DNA of 64,000 bases from Cladocopium goreaui (Eukaryota > Sar > Dinophyceae > Suessiales > Symbiodiniaceae), in the NCBI GenBank assembly GCA_947184155.2, contig CAMXCT020001833.1, positions 62,001-126,000 of the forward strand. The letters are read 5' to 3'. The notes beneath the pieces are model-generated. The model was not told where the DNA came from. It ran no database searches and saw only the letters and a program-made list of their open reading frames with translations. A program made the position numbers and the translations under genes. Positions 47,041 to 57,200 of this stretch are shown in pieces. Every line of letters begins with the position of its first letter. Position 1 is the first letter of the stretch.

Positions 47041-47612
47041 CAAAGAAAAAAATGCAATTTTACCTCAGTTTTTGGCGATCGACCACCATTTCGTGCGAAA
47101 GGGTTGCAACGGCCTTGGGATCGCAATTTTACCGATTTTTTTGACGATCGAACCTCATTGCGAAAGGGTTGCGCCGGACGACTTGCAAATCGCACTTTTA
47201 CCTCAGTTTTTGGCGATCGAACCTCATTTCGTGCGAAAGGGTTGCGCGGGACACCTTGAAATCGCAATTTTACCGCAGCTTTTGACGATCGAACCTCATT
47301 TCGTGCGAAAGGGTTGCGCGGGACACCTTGAAAATCGCACTTTTACCTCAGTTTTTGACGATCGAACCTCATTTCGTGCGAAAGGGTTGCGCCGGACGAC
47401 TTGCAAATCGCACTTTTACCTCAGTTTTTGGCGATCGAACCTCATTTCGTGCGATGGGGTTGCGGGGTACACCTTGAAATCGCAATTTTACCGCTGTTTT
47501 TGACGATCGAACCTCATTTCGTGCGAAAGAGTTGCGCGGGATCGGTGGAAATCGCAATTTTACCGCAGTTTTTGGCGATCGAACCTCATTTCGTGCGAAA
47601 GGGTTGTGTTTC
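47041..47612 (+). repeat. ~72-bp tandem array x 8
   Basis: Each unit has TTTTACC(T/G)CAGTTTTTGG, CGATCGAACC and TCATTTCGTGCGAAAGGGTT. CGATCG recurs near 47077, 47144, 47212, 47284, 47358, 47430, 47503 and 47575. It opens a 233-codon repetitive + frame that is not taken as a gene. Confidence 0.92.
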
Positions 47613-47689
47613 GTGCCGTCTCGTTGGCACTGCCCCTGCTCCCGCCTCCAAAAGAAAAATAGAAAAGAAGGAGAGGGCAAGAGGGCAAG

Positions 47690-48122
47690 AGGGCAAGAGG
47701 AGAAGATGTGAGATGAGAAGATGTGAAGATGAGAAGATGTGAGAAGATGTGAGAAGATGTGAGAAGATGTGAGAAGATGTGAGAAGATCTGAGAAGATCT
47801 GAGAAGATCTGAGAAGATGTGAGAAGATCTGAGAAGATGTGAGAAGATGTGAGAAGATGTGAGAAGATGTGAGAAGATGTGAGAAGATGTGAGAAGATGT
47901 GAGAAGATGTGAAGATGAGAAGATGTGAGAAGATGTGAGAAGATGTGAAGATGAGAAGATGAGGAGAAGATGAGAAGATGAGGAGAAGATGAGAAGATGA
48001 GAAGATGAGGAGAAGATGTGAGGATCAGGAGATGTGAAGATGAGAAGATGTGAAGATGAGAAGATGAGGAGAAGATATGAGGATGAGAAGATGTGAAGAG
48101 GAGAAGATGTGAAGATGAGAAG
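47690..48122. repeat. GAGAAGATGT satellite
   Basis: About 40 copies of a 10-bp unit with variants GAGAAGATCT, GAAGATGAGAA and GAGGAGAAGAT. Confidence 0.95.
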
Positions 48123-48149
48123 GTGTTTTACAGACCCCCACTATTAGAA

Positions 48150-49333
48150 GAACCCTGCGCTCAGACGCTCTCGGGAAAAAAACTGCAGACCTTTTTTTTT
48201 TTCCTCGAGTGTGGCCGATATCGCGCTAAAGGCTCGGTCCTTACATGAGCATAAGCTGAAAGAAAGATGTTTGTACAAGGACATAACATGTCCAAATGAG
48301 CAGGCAAATCAATCAAAAACAACACACAAACCACAAAAAACAAACACACACAAGACGACCCGCAAATCCCCCAGCCAGACTTGCGTTTCGCCAGCGGAAA
48401 CAGCGAAGCAAACAGCGAAACACCAAAAACACACCAAAAAACGGGGCTGGAGCCCAAACAAAACACCCACAAAATCGATTTGCCAGGGGATGCAGTGGCT
48501 TGTCCACTGCATCTCTCTCAAAAACGTGCCAATGAATTAGGAATCACGGCATTCAGGCTAACATGAAGGCATTAGCTAGTGTGTTGACTCAGGCAGGTGT
48601 CAAGCTGTACAAGATAACAGGGCTACTACTTATGCCTCTCTCAGCGTCCTCTCAGATCAGCTTGTCAGAGGGCCTCCATGGACAGAGTCGTCACCATATC
48701 TGTCAGTCGTAGCCCCAAAGCCGTGATGGTGAAAGGGCCAGGTCCCCCCCAGAGGGGGGGCGGCCAATGATGGCGTACGGGAAGCATCGCAGGCCAGGGA
48801 AAAACTTCCAAAATACCATCGCAAATATCCAGCATGCCCCTAGTTTCATAGGGGAAATTGCATCCAGTAGATTGATTGGTCTCAGCCAGCGAAGCTCCTA
48901 GGCAATACTCGCAAAGCGGAGAGACATGCAGAAAATGTAACCATTGCCGTTGTGCAGTCATGATGAAGCCAAATAGCGATGACGCCACACTCGGACAATA
49001 ACTAGGCTCCGAAAGGTAGTAAGGTTGTATTCGCAAGTTCAACCATACCAGTGCAACCTTCAGCCTCGTAGCTCTCTTTGGTGAAGGTTCGCGAAATATA
49101 CAAACTACAGAACTGTTCAGAAAATTTCAGGATGTCATCGTCCCTGAAAGACCTGCAGTGCATTGCAGTATGCACAGTAGAAGAATGTAGGGAAACCAAG
49201 TCTGTAATGCCACTCACCCACAGAATAGGCAGGCTGCAGAGTCACCACACTCCATCCACCAAATGACGAACCATGTAGGCAGTCTTATGCTGCTCGCGGG
49301 CGCTCCAGGCAGTCCTACAGGGAGCACCACTGG
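48150..49333. repeat. ~1.15-kb tandem unit, copy 1
   Basis: Shares ordered blocks with copy 2 (49334-50430): CCTCGAG..GGCCGAT.TCGCGCTAA, CGGTCCTTACATGAG, GACCCGCAAATCCCCCAGCC, TTGCGTTTCGCCAGCGGAAA, CTAGTTTCATAGGGGA, GACCTGCAGTGCATTGCAG and CCAGGC.GTCCTACAGGGAG. No convincing coding frame; the + strand is rich in A and C. Confidence 0.82.
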
Positions 49334-50430
49334 AGTTTGTTTTTTTTCCTCGAGATCGGCCGATGTCGCGCTAAGGCTCGGTCCTTACATGAGAGTAAGC
49401 AGCTAAAACATTGTACAAGGACATAAGTCCTTGAAATCAGCAGATCGATTAAAACAAACAACGAAAAACACAACCACACAAAAAGCGACGACCCGCAAAT
49501 CCCCCAGCCAGATTTGCGTTTCGCCAGCGGAAACAAGGCAAAAGCAAAACAGCACCAAAACAAACCAAAAACGGGGCCAGAGCCCAAACAAAACACCCAT
49601 CGAATCGATCAGCTGTCGGACGCAGCGGCATCCACTGCGTCACAACCAAAAACATGCAAAACTAAGAAAACGAATTAAGTATCGCAGCTGTACAGGCATA
49701 ATGAAGACTCTAACTAGAGGGTTACTCTAGCATCAGACAAGCTGTACATGGACGCAGATCCACTACAAAAATCTCTCAGAGTCCGCTCAGGTCAGCTCGT
49801 CATAGGCTTTCATGGACGAAGTAGTCTTCCTCTTGACTGTCAGCTGCGATCAGAAACCTATTGTCACAAGAAGTCAACCCCCCACAAGAGGGGGGGACAG
49901 GGATGACAATGAGGAAGCAAAAAGGCCAGGGAGCGGCTTCCAATCATGCCATCACCAAAACCATGAGAAATGAAACGGGGGAGCACACCTCTAGTTTCAT
50001 AGGGGAGAGACATCCATCCGTTGTATGGTCTCAGTCAGCGACGTACTAGTAGTATCCGCAAAGCTGAGCAACATGCAGACAAAAGTTTGCGTCCAAAAAA
50101 TGTGATTGCATCTGCCACAGTACCAGTGCTGTCGTAGTATGGCATTCAAAGAGCTGGTTCGCACGAGATACAGACTGCAGAACTGTTCGGGACATTAGGA
50201 TGTCATCGTTCCTGAAGGACCCGCAGTGCATTGCAGCACGTACCAAAAACATTGTGAAATCGTAGCAAACCTCCGACTGACGTGCCACTCACCCAGAGAG
50301 TAGACAGGCAGCAGAATTACCACATCGTTCTGTCCAGTGACGAGCCATGCTGGCAGGCTTGTGCTGCTTCGCGGGCGCCCCAGGCTGTCCTACAGGGAGG
50401 ACCACCGGAATGCACCGGTGGAGCTCACTG
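49334..50430. repeat. ~1.15-kb tandem unit, copy 2
   Basis: Degenerate direct copy of 48150-49333, with the same blocks in the same order and small indels. No gene recognised. Confidence 0.82.
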
Positions 50431-52023
50431 CAGCACAGGCTGGTCCATGGCATCGGCCGGCTAACTACCGCCCCCTCCAGTTGCATGCAGCACCCGAAAG
50501 AGAGGACCTAGCCAGAGGACAAACCAGGGGGCCCAAAGAGGACAAACAAATTAGGGTGGGTGAGCAAAGCAGCCCCTCAAATTAAAACAATTAAGCCAGC
50601 ACAAAAGACCGAAAGAAAGCGGCCAGCACTGGCAGAGACGAAACGAGTGTCCTAAGTCACCTTAGTGTGTCATAAGGGTGCAGTGTTGGTGTCCCTCCCT
50701 TCCAAAGAAAAAACAACCAATCAAGCAGCAAACAACAAGGAAAAACACAAAAACAAACAACAACAAGCAGTCACACGATGTTCCATTAATGTACCTGAGT
50801 GCGACCCCAATGCACCTGCCACGTCTATGGACAGATGCACCAGTGGCCAAGAGCAGGAGCAGGGGAGAGCAAAACAGCAAGGGGAGCAGAGGGAGCACCC
50901 AAGGCCCACAGCAAACACAACCAAAGAAAGAGCGAAAAGGAGAAACCAACAAAAAACCACGAGAAAGAGGGGGCCAGGTGTGGCAACCACAGGAGGGGGC
51001 GCCGGGTCGGCAGAGGAGGACAGGGCGGAGAAGGCTGCAAACATCACATTAGAATAGCAAAGGTGCAGCTTAGCGGCGCCTAAGATGTGTCTGGATCATC
51101 ATAACGGTGAATACCTCGGTATGGCCGAACTAAGCTCCCCGACGTCACCAGTAGCATGGTGTAGAGGGTAAAAAAACCCACACAGGGCAAAAAGCCTTTG
51201 TTGCCATGAACCGAATGACGGAGGGAAAACAAAGCAAGACCATACACCCAGCATGAAAGCAAGGCAACGGAGCCGTCACAGCTGCAACCAGATACTCCGA
51301 GGGAGGCACCAGCACACAGGAGTGTAAGCTGGACCAGAGCACACAAGAGACTATCCGCGGGGCAGGGGCGGCAAGAAGAACAGAGACAGGAAACACAACA
51401 AGGGAGAGCAGGCAATACGGAAACACCGAAAACCGCACCAGAAACGAGAAGAGCACAAAGAACAGAAAAGGGCGGCGAGCCCGCGAAGCCAGAGAAAGCA
51501 AGAAAGCGCAGATCCCACCGGGCACCACTCGCAAAGACACACAAACAACAAAGACAAAAGGGAGGAGGACAGCACCGACACGGCAGAAGGAGACAACTAA
51601 CGCCAGACCAAAGTAAGGCGAGGTGACAGAAAGGATAGATAGGGAGAGGGGCGTGCAGCACATGCAAATACTCGACGCAAAACGAATTAGGGAGTGCGAG
51701 TGCACCTGTCACGTCTACGGACAGACACACAAGCACCAAACCTAGGCTCGTATCATTCGCGAGGGGGAGTGAGACCCCAATGCACCTGCCGCGTCTATGG
51801 ACAGATGCACCAGTGGCCACACAAACAAAAGAACCCAAGTGAACAACAAAACAATCAGATTTGGACAGACCGAAAAAGAGGAGCCTCAAAAGGTCCAAAC
51901 CGGAGCAAAAAGGGCCCAACCGAGTGGACACGGGGGCCAAACGCAAAACAAGCAAGCCAGAAGGCAGAGAGGTGAATCTAAGAGTGCGACCCAGGGGGTA
52001 GGTAGGGGGAAAGAAGAAGTGGG
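50431..52023. other. A/C/G-rich, T-poor stretch with short repeats, no credible gene
   Basis: The + strand is strongly purine/C biased (CAAACAACAACAAG, AGAGCAAAACAGCAAGG). GACCCCAATGCACCTGCC plus GTCTATGGACAGATGCACCA occurs at about 50801 and 51772 and, degenerate, at 51694. The long - frame at 51080-51955 is Cys/Leu/Phe-rich only because of this base bias. Confidence 0.6.
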
Positions 52024-53841
52024 TTATATCTGACTCCGTTGAGTGTATTCAAGATAGTGGCGTTTGTCCGCTCGGAGAGTGTCATTCCAGCTATTCCCGA
52101 TGGCAAAGGAGACCGGTTTCTCTGCTTCACTTATTGCTGCCAAGCGACGTACGTCGTTGCATGCAGCCTCGAACGCAGCGATGTCAAGATCCGATGCTCT
52201 TTTGCGTAATTTCCGATCTGGGAAGACTCGCTCTCGCACATGCTGTTGCAAAGTCTGTTCCGGCACATAGTAAGCTGGTCGTTGGAACAATCCTCGGCTG
52301 GCAAGCTTAGCGCGATTGACTTCCCACTGAGTGAACATATGTTGATGTTGAACTTGTTGCTTGAGTTGCGCAGCATATTGGTGGAAACTTTTGGGCGTGT
52401 GCCACAATCTCAAGAGGCTGTAATTGGATGGCCAGTCAAGCGGGCACAAAGTGGCTGTCTGCTTCCACCTTTCAGGCGTCAGTCCTGTAGCAGATGGTAC
52501 AATTACTTCCAGGTTGACTCGGATGGGTCCAGTTGGTTGCAGGCCCACCATCGTATAGGGGTCAACTACTCCTTGTGCGTATCCTCGAGCGAGTTCTGAA
52601 AAGCAGTCAGCGGCCTGAAATTCCTCATCCAAAGCCAAGCTCAAACCTGGAGCATTCTTGTCAGTAAACTTAACCGCCTGCAAGACTTGATCAGCTACAT
52701 CTCTTTGCAGTCCCTCAAATGCTCGGTGGGGGCAGGAGAAGGAAACCTCCTGTGGGGCTTGAGTGTTGCCGCCAGCTTCTTCGAGAAAACAAGGCGCGAT
52801 CTTGCTGGCCCAGCTCGCCGGAAACCACGCCAATAGGGCCGTAGTACCACTCACCAAGTCGACCCCGGTGTGACGCCGCGAGTGGGGCTGGTTCGTGACG
52901 ACAACTTTGACAGGGCCACTAGGAGCACGTTTCCGATTGACCTCTGCACTCTCTCTGGCTGCAACAATGAGCTCAGAGAGGATTGGACGGAACCAGAAAG
53001 TAGCATATAACAGGCACTCCGTCTCTGGGGTGGCCAGGGACTCCGCTCTTCGAGTGAGAGAGCAGATGTACTTCGAGAGCGTTTCGGCCAGCCGGAGCGT
53101 AAAACTCCGGGCAGCCTGAGCAAAGACCTCCTCAACCTTCTCAATCACGCCCCGCAACCATAGTTCTGACGCAATCGTCATGAAAAGGCGAGCAAACTTT
53201 TCCTGCACTGAAGTCAGGGAGATGGTAAGCTTAGCTTGCAGCCATAGGTGTGGAAGGGCTCCAAGGTTTTCAGGATGGTAGAAAACACTGGCACTAGGCT
53301 GAGAACTGCTGATCATAGTGGCTAACTTGTCCGCAGCACCTTTGATTTCTTGTTCCGGAGGATCGTCCATGGCCGGTGGGGTTGGTGGGCACCATGGTTC
53401 CTCAGGGGGTGTATTCTCGTCATCTTCTTCACTTTCAGCCTCAGTTTCACTTGCAGTGGTGGCTTGTTCTTCGTCCGACGAGGGATCATCCACCTGCTCA
53501 CCAGCCCCTTCCGTGCCTACCAGGGAGCTCTCTCTCATGTGTACTTGCAGTGCAGGAGCTTGTAACAGTAGTGGTTGCAGTCGATGTGCGTCAAAATAGT
53601 GTATGCCTGGGATGAGCAAAATTCGCCGATCCTTGGTGGCTTGATGAAAATACATTTTACTTCCTCGGAGCCTATGCACCAGCACAGGGCTGCCATTGTG
53701 GGAAGCACACAACCAAAGCGGTGAACGATATCCATCGCCGGCATAGCCGTAGAGGTATTCCCTATCTATGGAGCACGGAAAGAAGCTGCTTGCCGTGAGA
53801 CGATGCTCACGACTGTGCGAAGCTACAGAGGAGGCCCGCAC
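52024..53841 (-). CDS. Orphan intronless ORF of about 605 codons
   Basis: Uninterrupted from about 53841 to a stop at 52024; the first in-frame ATG is codon 63 (53655), so the true start may be there or in an upstream exon. N-terminal part has IDREYLYGYAGDGYRSPLWL, then an acidic low-complexity stretch at about residues 117-150 (SSDEEQATTASETEAESEED) and Pro-rich PPEEPWCPPTPPAMDDPP. The rest is globular and charged (VQEKFARLFMTIASELWLRG, GVIEKVEEVFAQAARSF, LYATFWFRPILSELIVAARE, KLASRGLFQRPAYYVPEQTL). No family recognised. It is the longest credible frame here and, unlike host genes, has no introns. It directly abuts the 3.23-kb tandem array. Confidence 0.6.
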   Translation of the reverse strand: MRASSVASHSREHRLTASSFFPCSIDREYLYGYAGDGYRSPLWLCASHNGSPVLVHRLRGSKMYFHQATKDRRILLIPGIHYFDAHRLQPLLLQAPALQVHMRESSLVGTEGAGEQVDDPSSDEEQATTASETEAESEEDDENTPPEEPWCPPTPPAMDDPPEQEIKGAADKLATMISSSQPSASVFYHPENLGALPHLWLQAKLTISLTSVQEKFARLFMTIASELWLRGVIEKVEEVFAQAARSFTLRLAETLSKYICSLTRRAESLATPETECLLYATFWFRPILSELIVAARESAEVNRKRAPSGPVKVVVTNQPHSRRHTGVDLVSGTTALLAWFPASWASKIAPCFLEEAGGNTQAPQEVSFSCPHRAFEGLQRDVADQVLQAVKFTDKNAPGLSLALDEEFQAADCFSELARGYAQGVVDPYTMVGLQPTGPIRVNLEVIVPSATGLTPERWKQTATLCPLDWPSNYSLLRLWHTPKSFHQYAAQLKQQVQHQHMFTQWEVNRAKLASRGLFQRPAYYVPEQTLQQHVRERVFPDRKLRKRASDLDIAAFEAACNDVRRLAAISEAEKPVSFAIGNSWNDTLRADKRHYLEYTQRSQI

Positions 53842-54512
53842 ATGCGAAGCCTGATTTCAATTGACTTTCCGGCCCCAGAAATGGAACCTGAAAGCGCACA
53901 TGTGGTATCAGCTGTCTCCGTTCCCTTGCTCCAATGCGGCGATTGCAATGCAGCACCACCCAGGCAACATTCACCAATCCGTCGCTACTCCGCCTACTCC
54001 GCTACTCCGTGGTATGTTTTAATTCAATTACCCAATGTAATTGACACGATATCGAAACGATGGCGGAGTAAGAGAGCCTTCAATACTTCACCTTCCCACA
54101 TCTTTCCCTAAGCAGATTCTTACTCCATCCCGTTTAAAATTAATACTATTAATTAATAACGGGATTGACTGAAAAGATCATAATTCATGTTCTTTCTGGG
54201 CTGCAAACTTCGGTAGGAGTCTAGAGGGGCAAGGGGGGCCAACAAGGGGCAGTAAAGTATTCAATACAATCATTCAAATGGAAGCCGGCCACCTTCGCGA
54301 AAACCCACAAACTCCGCAACAGCAAGAAACACTTCAAGCAATCACCTAAGGCTGCAAAAGGCTGATGCGCCTTCTTTTAGCAGCAAACAATCAAGCCACC
54401 AGACGAAACGAAATAATAAAAAGCTACCTTCAACTGGGTTCAAGCAGCAACCGATATGCACCCCGCTTGCCCCAACACGAAACCAAATCATCTACAAAAC
54501 AGCTTCCTCTGA

Positions 54513-54532
54513 CGGACCCAATTCTGGGTCCG
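54513..54532. repeat. 8-bp-stem hairpin with 4-nt loop (copies at 57740 and 60971)
   Basis: CGGACCCA ATTC TGGGTCCG: perfect stem and tetraloop; repeated in every unit of the array. Confidence 0.92.
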
Positions 54533-54681
54533 GAAAACCTTCTCAAAACCGGCTTCGCTCAAAAGGACCTCCCTAGTTGCCCTTCCGGCCGCCATACGCC
54601 ACAAAGCTTCATTGAAACCAAATCGTTGCGCTTCTGCAACCTTGATACTGTACAACAAACTTCAAAAAATGAACCTAAACA

Positions 54682-54726
54682 CGGTCCCAAAAATGGGACC
54701 GCCTGGCGGTCCCATTTTTGGGACCG
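54682..54726. repeat. Nested double hairpin 1 (copy at 57909-57953)
   Basis: CGGTCCCA AAAA TGGGACCG is followed by GCGGTCCCA TTTT TGGGACCGC. Each is a hairpin, and the two are inverse copies of one another, so the whole is also a 22-bp inverted repeat with a single-base centre. Confidence 0.93.
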
Positions 54727-54766
54727 CATGCACCGCTTAGTAAAAAAACAAAAGAAAGCACTTTCA

Positions 54767-54811
54767 CGGTCTCATTTTTGGGACCGTCTGGCGGTACCAA
54801 AAATGAGACCG
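54767..54811. repeat. Nested double hairpin 2 (copy at 57995-58039)
   Basis: Left arm CGGTCTCATTTTTGGGACCG, spacer TCTGG, right arm CGGTACCAAAAATGAGACCG; the arms are inverse with one mismatch. Confidence 0.92.
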
Positions 54812-55899
54812 CAAAATCGCAAAATTAACAGCAAAGGCCGACCCCTGCAACGAACAAAAAAATGACAACTGCGTTTAGTTAAGCAACAAGCATATAGAGT
54901 TGGAACAGAGGAGGCCCGCACATGCGAAGCCTGATTTCAATTGACTTTCCGGCCCCAGAAATGGAACCTGAAAGCGCACATGTGGTATCAGCTGTCTCCG
55001 TTCCCTTGCTCCAATGCGGCGATTGCAATGCAGCACCACCCAGGCAACATTCACCAATCCGTCGCTACTCCGCCTACTCCGCTACTCCGTGGTATGTTTT
55101 TTTTCCGTCCAACGCCTCCGAGGCTTTCGCCAGGTCGTTACACAAGCTTTTACTTGCCGGAAATTGAATTGACATGCATGAAAAGCCACAAAAGAGAGCT
55201 GGTGTGGACCTTTACATAGTCCATAAAGCTATCCGATTGCCGAGAGCGGGCACAAACCAACAAAAAAGCAAACGAAACAAAAACCACAAAAAGCAAAACA
55301 CACAAAAAACAACCAAACAAACAAACCAGAACAAAACCAAACAAAAAACAGGGCAAAAGGACAGCAATGTGCTCTTGAGATGAATTCCGATAGCAACTTG
55401 TGTGCCATCCTTCGCGCAGGCCATCATACATCTCGACGCATGCAAATGACAACTTCTGTGCCATATCAACGCAGGCCCTTAAACAAGAAAACAACCAAAA
55501 CACCAACCACAAAATCACCCAGGGCCACATCACAGGGTGCTGAAGCAACACAGCTCAATGCGGAAACCAGGGATCCCCCCAGCCAGGATCCCCGAGATCT
55601 CAAAGAGCAGCCATCATGGCATAATATAGCACCAAAACACTTTGAAGCAAACACCGTCAACGCCGGGTCACAACAAAGTGGTGAGAAGCTACCGCAGTGA
55701 AACAGGAAAGTGAAACGTGGTCTAAGGTGAAAAAGACGGCGCGGTAACAGCACTCAGGTACCCTCAGAGTCCGCTCAGTACTGCTTTTCCAATCATCATA
55801 TTGCACCGAAATTGTTAGTGGCACTACCATGCTAGTGCTCTTGCATTGCATCTTCGTGATATGGGAGAAAATACCCATATATGGGAGTTGCAGTGCATT

Positions 55900-56036
55900 T
55901 GGCGGAATATACCACTTTCAAAACTGAATCCAATGCGATCGAGTTCGCGAAGGGCGAGCTTGACCGCATGGATGCAGGCTTGCAAGCGTTGCGCAGCTTG
56001 AGCGGTCAACTTGGCAGGTGTTGAGATCAACTGCAT
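55900..56036 (-). CDS. Array unit small ORF c, copy 1 (copy 2 at 59125-59265)
   Basis: ATG 56036, MQLISTPAKLTAQAAQRLQA then CIHAVKLALRELDRIGF. Helix-like. Copy 2 has KLAL changed to ELAL and an extra base after the coding-like part. It may be the exon after the 151-codon ORF. No family recognised. Confidence 0.4.
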
Positions 56037-56070
56037 TAGATGCGGTCAATGATCATGGTAGCTTGCTTGG

Positions 56071-56526
56071 TTACATTGGTGTAGGAATACGAGCGTTTTT
56101 CTCTGCCCAGGGACCAGGTCTATCCTCAAAGTGCTCAAAAGAGGTTCTGGACAGGCAACTTGTGTCAGCTGTGTGAAGGTCTTCAGTCCGGTACTGTTGT
56201 ACGCTTGCATGCATGAGCTGTAGCTGTCGACGAATCACTTCTCGTTCTGTAACGTTGGCACGGGCTTCTAGTCGAATGCGCAGACTTCTTAAGCAACAGC
56301 AGGCTGTGCGAATGTCTCTGCAGTCTTGCTCGTTGATAACACCTGCAAGGAGTTCCGTTTGCTGCAATACGGCGTGGGTGTCTTCCAAAGTTCTGAGAGT
56401 GTTCGTCAGTCTGTGCACATAGTCCTGCAGTAAGAGGAGATCCTGTGCCTCATTGTGAATCTGGGGTTCCTGAGGCAGGCATACTACTTCGTTTGATTGC
56501 ACGGAGCTCATATGGTCGGGTGACAT
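56071..56526 (-). CDS. Array unit 151-codon ORF, copy 1
   Basis: ATG at 56526 to a stop at 56071. Largely helical and charged: QIHNEAQDLLLLQDYVHRLT, NTLRTLEDTHAVLQQTELLA, NEQDCRDIRTACCCLRSLRI and ERE-VIRRQLQLMHASVQQ, suggesting a coiled-coil protein. No family recognised. The same protein is encoded at 59755-59300 with three residue changes seen (R to S, Y to H, H to N). It shares strand with the orphan 605-codon ORF and may be one of its upstream exons. Confidence 0.5.
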   Translation of the reverse strand: MSPDHMSSVQSNEVVCLPQEPQIHNEAQDLLLLQDYVHRLTNTLRTLEDTHAVLQQTELLAGVINEQDCRDIRTACCCLRSLRIRLEARANVTEREVIRRQLQLMHASVQQYRTEDLHTADTSCLSRTSFEHFEDRPGPWAEKNARIPTPM

Positions 56527-56734
56527 TCAAGCAATGCAGGTACTGGATTGCCTGAGCAAGACAGCAACGGGCGCCATGGCTTGATGTGCTTTGACATCTC
56601 ACTACACTACCATGCAACGTTTAAAGACACAAAATGACAAACAACCCATAACAGGATAATTAGTATAACCGCCCCCCCCGCCTCCCGTCCCATGCTCGAT
56701 TCTGCATGCTGAGAACATGGTAGCCGCAGCGGGC

Positions 56735-56900
56735 AGTAATCAACCATGAGTACCCCATGGTGACAACGCCGCTCAACTTTACTGTCACCAATATATCTTG
56801 TGCTGGCAATCCTATGCTGGCTCCAGCATGTCGACTGGAAAAGGGAGTGGCAGGCAGTTATCAACCATGAGTACCCCATGGTGACAACGCCGTTCAAGTT
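56735..56900. repeat. Direct repeat ATCAACCATGAGTACCCCATGG within the unit
   Basis: TCAACCATGAGTACCCCATG and GTGACAACGCCG occur at about 56738 and 56858 (and at 59969 and 60090 in the second unit). Confidence 0.88.
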
Positions 56901-56963
56901 AGTTGAAGTTGGATGCTGATTGCTCTTCGTGGAACTTGGGTACTTTGTGTCATTTGGTGCGTT

Positions 56964-57200
56964 TTATTGGAACTGTTCGTGTGGTGTAGTGCGAAGGTCT
57001 CGACTGCTACTGGCACCACTCGCGCTCGCAGTGGCAGAGGGTGGCTCACTACTCTCCGCAGGTTTCATCATTTGGGCTATGAGCGGGTGAGTATGCTTAT
57101 CGCGCAGGATGCGTGTCATTTCGCGGGTGAATGCCGCAGGGTCATCAACTAATTGCTTTGCTTCCTCCAGTGGCTTGTCCAGAACAATGGCAATAAGCAT
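56964..57200 (-). CDS. Array unit 78-codon ORF, copy 1
   Basis: ATG 57200: MLIAIVLDKPLEEAKQLVDD, PAAFTREMTRILRDKHTHPL, IAQMMKPAESSEPPSATASA, ending TTPHEQFQ. The frame is open upstream for about ten residues (HGVPTIIHKDGGE), so it may be an internal exon. An identical protein is encoded at 60430-60194. No family recognised. Confidence 0.45.
   Translation of the reverse strand: MLIAIVLDKPLEEAKQLVDDPAAFTREMTRILRDKHTHPLIAQMMKPAESSEPPSATASASGASSSRDLRTTPHEQFQ

Noticed and set aside
46802-47503. 233-codon frame on +
   Set aside because: Its second half is the 72-bp array translated (ILPQFLAIEPHFVRKGC repeated); a by-product of a repeat length near a multiple of three.
51080-51955. 291-codon frame on -
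   Set aside because: Leu/Cys/Phe/Ser-rich throughout because the strand is T/C/G biased; it spans the dispersed 45-bp repeat and shows no domain.
54922-55219. Two overlapping + frames in segment R
   Set aside because: Repeated three times with no domain; nearby coding-like frames in the array are on -.
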